Source: JACRAR01 sp041674465 (GTDB taxonomy: Bacteria; Pseudomonadota; Gammaproteobacteria; Burkholderiales; Rhodocyclaceae). From it: a stretch of DNA of 11,487 nt. Within the stretch, counting starts at the first letter, position 1. Every line of letters starts with the position of its first letter. The notes below the pieces were generated by a model. That model had not been told where the DNA came from. It did not search any database and was given only the letters and a program-made list of their open reading frames with translations. Made by a program: the position numbers and the translations under genes. The stretch spans positions 1-11,487 of the forward strand of contig JBAYVV010000129.1 of the NCBI GenBank assembly GCA_041674465.1. The letters run 5' to 3'. Below, one piece after another: positions 1-6,733 of the stretch.

Positions 1-285
1 CTTTACCGGGCCGGCATCTCGCCCCTGCGCGCGGCCGGCAGGATTGCACACGTCCGCTGCAACACGCTCGCCACCGCCATTAGGGAAACACTGGAAGCGT
101 CGATTGCGGCTGGCGGCAGCAGCGTTCGCGACTATGTACACAGCGACGGCGGTGCCGGCTGTTTTCAACTCACCTGCGCCGTCTATGACCGGGAAGGGCT
201 GCCATGCCCAGCCTGCGGCACACCGGTACGCAGCCTCCGGCAAGCCGGCCGCAGCACTTACTGGTGCCCCCACTGCCAGCACTGA
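1..285 (+). CDS. mutM: Formamidopyrimidine-DNA glycosylase, C-terminal part
   Basis: This is the 3' end (94 codons, frame 1, stop TGA 283-285) of MutM/Fpg, the bifunctional glycosylase/AP lyase that removes 8-oxoguanine and formamidopyrimidines from DNA. The fragment opens with LYRAGISPLRAAGRI, which matches the stretch just after the conserved NIYADE segment in the helix-two-turn-helix domain. It ends with the four-cysteine zinc finger CPAC-x16-CPHC, which includes the conserved Arg of the beta-hairpin (AGRSTYWC). The catalytic N-terminal Pro-Glu and the rest of the protein lie left of the window. Truncation is by the window edge only; the reading frame is intact and ends at the usual place, two residues after the last cysteine. 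Family identity is firm from the zinc finger and the preceding segment. Confidence 0.95.
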   Translation, partial: LYRAGISPLRAAGRIAHVRCNTLATAIRETLEASIAAGGSSVRDYVHSDGGAGCFQLTCAVYDREGLPCPACGTPVRSLRQAGRSTYWCPHCQH

Positions 286-379
286 AGGGCATCGAAAGGT
301 CATTGGCAAACAACGCCATCTCGTTGATTTATCGTTGCTACATGATAGAGTTCAGGCATTCGATCACCCTGGATCTGCC

Positions 380-2338
380 ATGTCGCTTGCCCAACAATTT
401 GCTGCCTATGCCGAATGGCGGAGCCAACTCGGCGGAAGTCTCGAAAACCTCCGCACCTGGCTTGCGGAAAATGAGCTGAACGACGCCCAGTCGGATCTCC
501 GCCTGACCCGCCTTGCCGAACGCCTCCGGGAAGACCGTCTGCACGTAGCCTTTGTTGCCGAGTTTTCGCGAGGAAAATCGGAACTGATCAACGCCATCTT
601 CTTCGCCGATTACGGCAACCGCATGCTGCCCTCCTCAGCCGGCCGCACCACCATGTGCCCGACCGAACTGATGTATGACGCCAGCAAGCCCCCTTGCGTC
701 GAACTGCTCCCCATCGAAACGCGTTCAAAAAGCGCCGGCGTCAGCGAATACAAGCGTTTCCCCGAGGAATGGCAATGCGTTGCGCTTGATGTCGAATCGG
801 CGGATGCCATGCAGGAAACCCTGCGCCATGTCAGCGAAGTGACACGCGTATCCCCGGAAGTTGCGGAGAACCTGGGATTTTCCGTCGACGAGGATTCGCT
901 GGAATCGTTTCATGTCGGCGATGACGGCCTCGTCGAGATTCCCCGCTGGCGTCACGCCATCATCAATTTCCCGCACCCGCTGCTGAAGCAGGGGCTGGTC
1001 ATTCTCGACACCCCAGGGCTGAATGCCATCGGCACCGAACCTGAACTGACGCTGTCGCTGCTACCGAACGCCCATGCCGTCCTCTTCATTCTTTCGGCCG
1101 ATACCGGCGTCACACAGTCCGACCTGGCGATCTGGCGCGAGCACGTCGGTGCCCCGGAAGGCCGCAAGAAGGGCCGGCTGGTCGTACTCAACAAGATTGA
1201 CGGGCAGTGGGACGAACTGAAGACCGAAGCCGAAATCGAGGCTGAAATTGCCCGCCAGGCCGCCAGCTGCGCAAGCATCCTCGAACTGCCACCCAGCCAG
1301 GTTTTCCCGGTTTCCGCACAAAAAGGGCTGGTCGCCAAGATCAACGCCGATGCCGCACTGCTGGCACGCAGCCGGCTGCCGGAACTGGAGCGCGCACTTT
1401 CCGAAGAACTGATCCCGGCCAAGCAGGAAATCGTCCGCGACAATACCGAAAGCGAGTTCAACGAGCTCGGCATGCGCACCCGTGGCCTGCTTGAATCCCG
1501 TCTGGCGGGCCTGCGCGAGCAGCTTTCCGAACTGACCGAGCTGCGCGGCAAGAACAAGGGCGTAGTCGAGTACATGATGGGCAAGGTGCGTACCGAGAAG
1601 GAAGAGTTCGAAGCTGGCCTGCAACGTTACTACGCCGTGCGCAGTATTTTCTCGACGCTGACCAACAAGCTCTTCGCCCATCTCGGCCTCGACACCCTGC
1701 GCAGCCTGACGCAATCAACCCGGGAAGCGATGCTGGAGGCCACCTTCTCGAAGAACCTCTCGGATGCAATGGCGAATTTTTTCGGTGCCACGCGTGACTC
1801 GCTTGCCAAATCGAAGGGTGAGGTCGAGGAAATTCACAAGATGATGAATGCCATCTACCGGAAATTTTCGGTCGAACATGGGCTCAAGCTGGGCAGCCCG
1901 GCCAGTTTCTCGCTGCTGCGTTACGAAAAGGAACTGGACCGCCTGGAAGCCTGGTGCGATACCCATCTGAACACGATGTTCCAGCTGGTCCGGCACGACA
2001 AGCAGCATCTGACGCAGAAATTTTTTGAAGAAGTGGCCCTGCAGGTTCGCCGCGCCTTCGAGCATGCCAACCGCCATACCGAAGGCTGGCTCAAGGCGAT
2101 CATGGCGCCGATGGAAACGCAGGTACGCGAGCATCAGATCCAGCTCAAGCGTCGCCTGGAAAGCATCAAGCGCATCCACCAGGCAACCGACACGCTGGAA
2201 GACCGCATTGGCGAGCTGAGCCATGTCGAGGCAGCCCTGGTCAACCAGATACAGGCACTTGAAAAACTGGCCTGGGCCATCCGCCAAGCACTGGAGTCGC
2301 AGGTCGACAGGTACGACCAGATGGTCGTAAACCTCTGA
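380..2338 (+). CDS. Dynamin-like GTPase (dynamin family protein)
   Basis: A 652-residue predicted large GTPase of the bacterial dynamin-like group. Visible G motifs are a P-loop AEFSRGKS (residues 60-67), switch-I threonines in GRTTMCPTEL (T90/T91/T95), DTPG (210-213), NKID (271-274) and a G5-like SAQKG (312-316). The first P-loop residue is Ala rather than Gly. The C-terminal half (about 330-652) is rich in charged residues and leucine and looks helical/coiled-coil, as expected for the stalk and assembly regions. I see no clear membrane-spanning segment. The family typically binds membranes and remodels or repairs them, but the substrate and role here are unknown. An in-frame extension back to base 44 is open but lies over mutM in another frame, so I chose ATG 380, where the conserved part begins. 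The Shine-Dalgarno site there is weak. A TTG near 335 is an alternative start. It follows mutM by 94 bp on the same strand. Confidence 0.85.
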   Translation: MSLAQQFAAYAEWRSQLGGSLENLRTWLAENELNDAQSDLRLTRLAERLREDRLHVAFVAEFSRGKSELINAIFFADYGNRMLPSSAGRTTMCPTELMYDASKPPCVELLPIETRSKSAGVSEYKRFPEEWQCVALDVESADAMQETLRHVSEVTRVSPEVAENLGFSVDEDSLESFHVGDDGLVEIPRWRHAIINFPHPLLKQGLVILDTPGLNAIGTEPELTLSLLPNAHAVLFILSADTGVTQSDLAIWREHVGAPEGRKKGRLVVLNKIDGQWDELKTEAEIEAEIARQAASCASILELPPSQVFPVSAQKGLVAKINADAALLARSRLPELERALSEELIPAKQEIVRDNTESEFNELGMRTRGLLESRLAGLREQLSELTELRGKNKGVVEYMMGKVRTEKEEFEAGLQRYYAVRSIFSTLTNKLFAHLGLDTLRSLTQSTREAMLEATFSKNLSDAMANFFGATRDSLAKSKGEVEEIHKMMNAIYRKFSVEHGLKLGSPASFSLLRYEKELDRLEAWCDTHLNTMFQLVRHDKQHLTQKFFEEVALQVRRAFEHANRHTEGWLKAIMAPMETQVREHQIQLKRRLESIKRIHQATDTLEDRIGELSHVEAALVNQIQALEKLAWAIRQALESQVDRYDQMVVNL

Positions 2339-2349
2339 CTTAAGTAATA

Positions 2350-2378
2350 TTTCCGGAAAGTGCGCCGAGGGCTATGAT
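2350..2378 (+). promoter_or_regulatory. Possible sigma-70 promoter for the CHASE-GGDEF gene
   Basis: In the 73-bp gap after the GTPase gene a good -10 hexamer TATGAT (2373-2378, five of six matches to consensus) sits 17 bp after TTTCCG (2350-2355, three of six). Transcription would start near 2385, leaving a leader of about 27 nt before ATG 2412. The weak -35 makes this tentative. The gap has no terminator hairpin, so read-through from the GTPase gene is also possible. A short perfect palindrome TTTCCGGAAA (2350-2359) overlaps the -35. Confidence 0.35.
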
Positions 2379-2411
2379 GGCGTTCCTGATCATCAACGCC
2401 GCCACTTCCGG

Positions 2412-4016
2412 ATGTCGCTATCGCTGCACAAATCGCCAGCAACATCCCTGAAGCCCGGCTTGCTGCCCTGGCGTCATTGCCTCGCCTTGATCGCCTGGGC
2501 TCTGATTACGGCAGGCGCATTGGCGCTCGCGGTCATCAGTAGCCTGACCGCCGCTGAGAAGAGCTTTGCCGAATACGGCGAACGCTTCCACACCCAGATT
2601 CGCGACAAGCTACGCGCCAACGAGGCGGTTCTCTATGGCTTCTCCAGTTTTCTCGGTGCCATCGACCGCAACGACCGGGAAACGGCCAGCCATTTTGCCC
2701 GCTCGATGCTTGAGCGCTACCCGCACATCTACATGCTGGAGATTGTTCGCCGGGTGCCGCAGCGCGAGTTGGCGATGTTTACCGAGCAATTCCGGCGCAA
2801 ATGGCAAAAGGATTTTCAGGTCAAGCACTTCGATTACCGAGGCAAACGGCAGTGGCAACCATCACCGCAGAAGGATAACTACTACCCGATCATCCTGGCA
2901 GAACCGCCCCTCCCCCAGACACAAGAATTGATCGGCCTGGACATCGACTCGCTTGACGGGTTGCGCACGGCGCTCGTGCGCTCGGAAAAGCAGGGGGAAC
3001 CGGCATCCAGTGCACCGTTCCGTCTGGTCGAGGGCGATACCGCCTACGTCATCTTTCGGCCAGTTCCAACCACACAGAACCGTGTGCAAGGGCGGCGCAA
3101 CATTGCTGACGGTACGTCCTACGCATTGATGGTCGTTCGCGCACGCGACCTGCTTCCCTCTTCCGCAGAAATCAATCCCGGGATCCAGCATGCCGGTTTT
3201 TTGCAAGCCGACCAGGAAACCGGGCTGCTGTTCGACATTCCGCCTGCGCAACACCAACGCATTGGTGAAAGTCTTTTCTCGCCGCAGCGCATCGAGCGCA
3301 ACATTGAAGGCATTTCGCAACCGCTCCGCCTGATTCTTGAACGCCGCCCAAGCCTGACGGACATTGCCGGCGGCACGCTGGCAACCGTCTCACTGGCCTC
3401 GGTGCTCAGCCTGGCCTTGTTGCTCGCCTACGCAGGTGCCAGCCACCGTCGCGAACGCTCCCGGGAAGCCGGATTACGTGCCATGGAACACATGGCCCTG
3501 CACGATACGCTGACGGGACTGCCGAACCGGTTCCTCATGCTCGGCCGCCTGGAACAGGCGCTCACCACGGCCCAGCGGCATGGCACGCAGATCGCCGTTC
3601 TTTTTCTAGATCTCGACGGGTTCAAGTCGATCAACGACCGGCACGGGCATCACGTCGGCGACATCCTGCTGCGGGAAATCGGGGGGCGCCTACGTACCTG
3701 CGTTCGTGATTGCGACACTGTATCGCGGCATGGCGGTGACGAATTCATCGTCACCCTGACCGACATTCGCGAAGCCGAAGACGCTGCGGCAGTGGCCGAA
3801 AAGGTATTGCAGGCAGTCGCTATGCCGGCGCGGATCAACGAACTTGAAGTGCAGGTCACGACCAGTGTCGGTATTGCCATCTATCCGGACAGCGGCAGCG
3901 ATGCCGAAGCCTTGCTGCGTGCGGCCGATGCAGCGATGTACGAAGCCAAGGCCGAGGGGCGACGCATCTTCCGCTTTGCCACCCGCAGTGTTGCAGCTGC
4001 GGCCCAGCCTGAATAA
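2412..4016 (+). CDS. Membrane-anchored CHASE-domain diguanylate cyclase (GGDEF)
   Basis: A 534-residue sensor enzyme predicted to make cyclic di-GMP from two GTP. Order of parts: cytoplasmic N-terminus, membrane helix about 21-44, extracytoplasmic CHASE sensor domain about 65-250 (with RYPHIYMLE, NYYPIILAEP and LIGLDIDS segments typical of CHASE), second membrane helix about 318-340, then a GGDEF domain about 360-523. The active-site signature is intact (GGDEF 441-445), as are LDLDGFKSINDRHGHHVGD and the closing VTTSVGIAIYP. An inhibitory I-site RxxD (R432-D435) stands five residues ahead of GGDEF, so product feedback inhibition is expected. No EAL or PAS domain is present, so I predict synthesis only. 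The CHASE ligand is unknown; in other proteins these domains bind small molecules such as cytokinins or peptides. No strong ribosome-binding site precedes ATG 2412. The gene ends against a shared terminator, with a convergent operon beyond. Confidence 0.93.
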   Translation: MSLSLHKSPATSLKPGLLPWRHCLALIAWALITAGALALAVISSLTAAEKSFAEYGERFHTQIRDKLRANEAVLYGFSSFLGAIDRNDRETASHFARSMLERYPHIYMLEIVRRVPQRELAMFTEQFRRKWQKDFQVKHFDYRGKRQWQPSPQKDNYYPIILAEPPLPQTQELIGLDIDSLDGLRTALVRSEKQGEPASSAPFRLVEGDTAYVIFRPVPTTQNRVQGRRNIADGTSYALMVVRARDLLPSSAEINPGIQHAGFLQADQETGLLFDIPPAQHQRIGESLFSPQRIERNIEGISQPLRLILERRPSLTDIAGGTLATVSLASVLSLALLLAYAGASHRRERSREAGLRAMEHMALHDTLTGLPNRFLMLGRLEQALTTAQRHGTQIAVLFLDLDGFKSINDRHGHHVGDILLREIGGRLRTCVRDCDTVSRHGGDEFIVTLTDIREAEDAAAVAEKVLQAVAMPARINELEVQVTTSVGIAIYPDSGSDAEALLRAADAAMYEAKAEGRRIFRFATRSVAAAAQPE

Positions 4017-4021
4017 AAGAA

Positions 4022-4053
4022 AAGCGCCGCGACCACGAGGGGTTGCGGCGCTT
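4022..4053 (-). terminator. Rho-independent terminator of the M16-rsmD-coaD-ferredoxin operon
   Basis: A 13-bp hairpin, AAGCGCCGCGACC / GGTTGCGGCGCTT with one G-T wobble, encloses a 6-nt loop (ACGAGG). Read on the minus strand it is followed by a T-rich run (complement of AAAAGAAA, 4014-4021), so it is a classic intrinsic terminator for the leftward ferredoxin gene that stops at 4073. On the plus strand the 3' side is CAACCTCC, not T-rich. It may still hinder transcription from the GGDEF gene, but is not a canonical terminator in that direction. The T-run overlaps the GGDEF stop codon TAA (4014-4016). Confidence 0.85.
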
Positions 4054-4072
4054 CAACCTCCAGAAGCAACAA

Positions 4073-4333
4073 TCAGGCGGGGCGCTTGTTACCCGTCAGT
4101 TGCTCATACTTGACCCACAACTGATCGGTAGACTCGACCACGTCAGGGTTCTTCGGGATGCAATCCACCGGACACACTTCAACACACTGCGGCGTGTCGT
4201 AGTGGCCAACGCACTCGGTGCACTTCGCCGGGTCGATCTCATAAATTTCTGCCCCCTGAGTGATCGCCTCGTTCGGGCACTCCGGCTCGCACACGTCGCA
4301 GTTGATGCATTCGTCGGTAATAATCAAAGCCAT
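4073..4333 (-). CDS. yfhL: YfhL-type 2[4Fe-4S] ferredoxin
   Basis: An 86-residue small electron carrier, the same length as E. coli YfhL. The N-terminus MALIITDECINCDVCEPECP closely resembles YfhL. Cluster one is ligated by C9-x2-C12-x2-C15 and C19. The second motif is C38-x2-C41-x8-C50-x3-C54; the eight-residue insertion and the C-terminal helical tail mark the Allochromatium (Alvin) type of low-potential ferredoxin. An additional cysteine, C58, is not part of either standard motif. The open frame extends to 4420, but ATG 4333 is chosen because the conserved protein starts there and a good GGAAG ribosome-binding site (complement of 4341-4345) precedes it. It begins 13 nt after the coaD stop, last in the leftward operon, and is followed by a terminator. 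Its redox partner cannot be told from this context. Confidence 0.95.
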   Translation of the reverse strand: MALIITDECINCDVCEPECPNEAITQGAEIYEIDPAKCTECVGHYDTPQCVEVCPVDCIPKNPDVVESTDQLWVKYEQLTGNKRPA

Positions 4334-4346
4334 GGCTGCTCTTCCT

Positions 4347-4847
4347 TCAATTGTTGAACGTCTTTGAAACTCTTGCCGCCAGCCGTTCCTGCACCAGCGG
4401 GTGAACAAACTTGCCAACATCGCCGCCGAGCACGGCGATTTCGCGAACCATCGTCGCCGAAATGAACATGTATTGCTCTCCCGGCGTCAGGAATACGGTT
4501 TCGACCTCGGGATAGAGGTTGCGGTTCATCCCGGCCATCTGGAACTCGTACTCGAAGTCGGAGACAGCGCGCAAACCGCGCAGGATCACCTTGGCGCCCT
4601 GCTCGTGAAGAAAATCCATGAGCAGGTTGGAAAAGCCAACGATCTCGACATTCTTGTAGGGGGCCAGAACCTCACGCGCCAGATCGACACGTTCTTCGAT
4701 GGTGAAGAACGGATGCTTGGAACGGCTCTGGGCGACACCGACGACGACCCGCTCGAAAAGTTTCGAGGCACGGCGCACGAGGTCTTCGTGGCCGCGAGTC
4801 ATCGGATCAAAGGTGCCCGGGTAGATCGCTACTCGATGGTCCAGCAT
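4347..4847 (-). CDS. coaD: Phosphopantetheine adenylyltransferase
   Basis: A 166-residue cytoplasmic enzyme for the penultimate step of coenzyme A synthesis: 4'-phosphopantetheine + ATP gives dephospho-CoA + pyrophosphate. It has the nucleotidyltransferase signature YPGTFDPMTRGH with the (T/H)xGH motif at T17-H20. Also visible are the substrate-binding region QSRSKHPFFTIEERVDL, the LRGLRAVSDFEYEFQMAGMNR block, and the second ATP motif ISATMVRE (129-136). Length and motifs match the hexameric bacterial CoaD family with nothing missing. The open frame runs on to 4955 inside rsmD; ATG 4847 is chosen because the conserved N-terminus starts there, with a G-rich GGGGAA segment upstream. The first 41 bases overlap the 3' end of rsmD, which suggests translational coupling. 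Confidence 0.97.
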   Translation of the reverse strand: MLDHRVAIYPGTFDPMTRGHEDLVRRASKLFERVVVGVAQSRSKHPFFTIEERVDLAREVLAPYKNVEIVGFSNLLMDFLHEQGAKVILRGLRAVSDFEYEFQMAGMNRNLYPEVETVFLTPGEQYMFISATMVREIAVLGGDVGKFVHPLVQERLAARVSKTFNN

Positions 4848-5418
4848 CCTGTGGGGTTCCCCGCCGCATAAGATGAAAATATACCTGCCCCGCCCGACCG
4901 TTCCGCACGGTCTGCCATTCGCCGCAGCCCGCCAGGGGCACTTCGGCTTCGGCATAGATCACCGCATCAGCTTTCAGCAGGCGCGGTAACAGCGGACAGA
5001 GTTTATCGATCCAGCCCTGTCGATACGGTGGGTCAAGAAAGACCACATCGAAGGTCAGCGGCGTCGAAGTGGCGAATTTTAGCGCATCCTGCCGCACAAG
5101 CTCTACCCCGCCCGTCGCCGCCAGCAAACGAATGTTTGAAGCCAAGGCATCGGCCACCTTGGCATTGCGCTCCACCAGCACCACTTTTTCCGCCCCGCGC
5201 GACGCGGCTTCAAACCCCAGCGCACCGCTACCCGCAAACAGATCAAGGCAGACAAGCCCCGTCAGATCCTGCCCCAGCCAGTTGAAAAGTGTCTCGCGCA
5301 CACGGTCTGGCGTCGGCCGCAGGCCTTCCGCATCCGGAAAACGCAGCACGCGACGGCGCCAGTCGCCGCCTACAATGCGCAGGCTGCCCGTCGCCGCTGA
5401 GACCCTGGCTGCGCTCAA
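4807..5418 (-). CDS. rsmD: 16S rRNA (guanine(966)-N2)-methyltransferase
   Basis: A 203-residue S-adenosylmethionine-dependent methyltransferase of the RsmD family, which makes m2G966 in 16S rRNA on the assembling 30S subunit. Seen are the N-terminal RIVGGDWRRR and the RPTPDRVRETLFNWL block (34-48). The SAM-binding motif is DLFAGSGALG (59-68) and the catalytic N6/N2-methylase motif is DPPY (129-132). The only upstream in-frame start is TTG at 5418, which overlaps the TGA stop of the preceding M16 gene (TTGA). No clear Shine-Dalgarno is present, so reinitiation after the M16 gene is likely. Without the TTG there is no ATG before the conserved RIVGG segment. The last residues after FHLMRRG are not conserved-looking and lie within the overlap with coaD. 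The rsmD-coaD pairing is common in bacteria. Confidence 0.94.
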   Translation of the reverse strand: MSAARVSAATGSLRIVGGDWRRRVLRFPDAEGLRPTPDRVRETLFNWLGQDLTGLVCLDLFAGSGALGFEAASRGAEKVVLVERNAKVADALASNIRLLAATGGVELVRQDALKFATSTPLTFDVVFLDPPYRQGWIDKLCPLLPRLLKADAVIYAEAEVPLAGCGEWQTVRNGRAGQVYFHLMRRGTPQDAGPSSSDLPGHL

Positions 5419-6716
5419 TCGCCGGCTACCACGACGGTCACGAGATTGGCCGGCTGCACGTGTCGCGCAAAGGCGGCACGGATATCTGCAGCTGTCACTT
5501 TCTGAACATTGGCGGCATAGGTATCCAGATAATCGAGCGGCAAGCCATAGAAGCCGATGACGGCGACGTTGTCGAGAATCTTGCGGTTTGAATCGAGGCG
5601 CAAGGGGAAACTGCCGACGATATTAGCCTTGGCCGCAACCAGCTCCGCCTCGCTCGGCCCCTCGGCAAGAAATTGTTGCAGCACATCACGCGTTACTTTC
5701 AATGCCTCATTGGCCTGCGCCCGCTTCGTCTGCAGACCGATCTGGAACGGCCCCATCTCCTTCATCGGTGCGAAATAGCTATAGACGCTGTAGGCAAAAC
5801 CGCGCTTGTCACGAACTTCCTTCATCAGACGCGAGACAAAGCCGCCGCCGCCAAGCGTGTAGTTGCCGACCATCAGCGCGTAGAAATCGGGGTCGCCGCG
5901 CTTGAGCGCCGGCAAACCCAACTGGACGTGCGCCTGCGCAGCCGGATGAGGAAGCCGCAATTCGGCAGCGAGCGGCAGCGTCGGAGCCGGCGTTGCGACA
6001 GCTTCGCCGCCAGCCGGCAGCCCTTCGGTCAGGTGCTGTGCCAGGGCCTCGGCCTCGACACGACTCAGCGCGCCGACGATAGTCACCACGGCGGACCGGG
6101 CAACGTAGCTGGCCGCGTGGAATTCACGCAGATCGGCAACGTCGATTGCCGCCAGACTTTCGACAGTCGGCTGCCGACCATAGGGATGTGCGCCATAGAT
6201 CCCGGACCAGAAAGCCCGCGAAGCAATGGTTTCTGGCCGCGTCAGTGATTCGCGCAAGGCCGCCAGACTGCGAGCACGCTCGCGCTCGAAGACCGGCTCG
6301 GGAAAGCGCGGCGCGGAGATCACCGCACGCAAGATGGCAAAGGCAGCCTTACTCGTGTCTGTATCGGCGAGGGTGCGCAGGCTGACTGTCGCGCGATCGG
6401 TATCGGCACCGCCGCCCAGGCGCGCGCCGAGATCGGCGAGTTTCATCGCCACTTCACTTTCGTCCATATCGCCGGCACCAAGGTCCATCACCCCGCGTGT
6501 CAGCTGGGCAACCCCCGGTTTGTCGGCCGGATCGTGCGCGGCACCGGCGGCAAAGTCGATCTGCACGTCGACAATCGGCAGCGCACGCGATTCGACAAAA
6601 TAGACGCGGGCGCCGGTCGCAGCGGTCCAGTGCTCGATCTTGACGCCAGCCGTGGAAATCTGTGCCGACAGGAGCAGACCAAGGGCACATAGCGTTTTCA
6701 ACATCATGTTGTTCAT
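5415..6716 (-). CDS. M16 family peptidase-like protein, catalytically inactive subunit
   Basis: A 433-residue exported member of the M16 (pitrilysin/insulinase) fold. The N-terminus (MNNMMLKTLCALGLLLSAQISTAG) is a typical signal peptide, so it should act in the periplasm. Where active members carry HxxEH, this protein reads QLTRG (71-75 of GVAQLTRGVMDLG), so both histidines and the glutamate are gone and it cannot bind catalytic zinc. It keeps the C-terminal-domain block GGGGFVSRLMKEVRDKRGFAYSVYSYF, whose Arg/Tyr residues help bind substrate in inactive M16 halves. The upstream gene encodes the active partner, so a heterodimer like mitochondrial processing peptidase is the natural inference. 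ATG 6716 is chosen for its GAG ribosome-binding site. An ATG at 6734 overlaps the upstream stop by one base (TGATG) and would add six residues (MRSRET). Confidence 0.9.
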   Translation of the reverse strand: MNNMMLKTLCALGLLLSAQISTAGVKIEHWTAATGARVYFVESRALPIVDVQIDFAAGAAHDPADKPGVAQLTRGVMDLGAGDMDESEVAMKLADLGARLGGGADTDRATVSLRTLADTDTSKAAFAILRAVISAPRFPEPVFERERARSLAALRESLTRPETIASRAFWSGIYGAHPYGRQPTVESLAAIDVADLREFHAASYVARSAVVTIVGALSRVEAEALAQHLTEGLPAGGEAVATPAPTLPLAAELRLPHPAAQAHVQLGLPALKRGDPDFYALMVGNYTLGGGGFVSRLMKEVRDKRGFAYSVYSYFAPMKEMGPFQIGLQTKRAQANEALKVTRDVLQQFLAEGPSEAELVAAKANIVGSFPLRLDSNRKILDNVAVIGFYGLPLDYLDTYAANVQKVTAADIRAAFARHVQPANLVTVVVAGD

Positions 6717-6733
6717 TGTTTCTCGGCTCCGCA

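Noticed and set aside
303..346. Promoter for the GTPase gene with -35 TTGGCA (303-308).
   Set aside because: No acceptable -10 at 16-18 bp; CATGAT (341-346) is too far downstream.
44..379. A 112-residue N-terminal extension of the dynamin-like GTPase, starting at TTG 44.
   Set aside because: It overlaps the firmly identified mutM end in a different frame, is low-complexity, and the family-like sequence starts at ATG 380.
952..1714. Long minus-strand open frames of 210 and 217 codons opposite the GTPase gene.
   Set aside because: They are antisense shadows of a well-supported gene in high-GC sequence; the translations show no recognisable domain.
1715..2287. A 190-codon minus-strand open frame.
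   Set aside because: Antisense to the GTPase C-terminal half, low-complexity reverse reading, no motif or ribosome-binding site seen.
5673..6248. A 191-codon plus-strand open frame opposite the inactive M16 gene.
   Set aside because: Composition is a mirror of the M16 codons, with no domain recognised.
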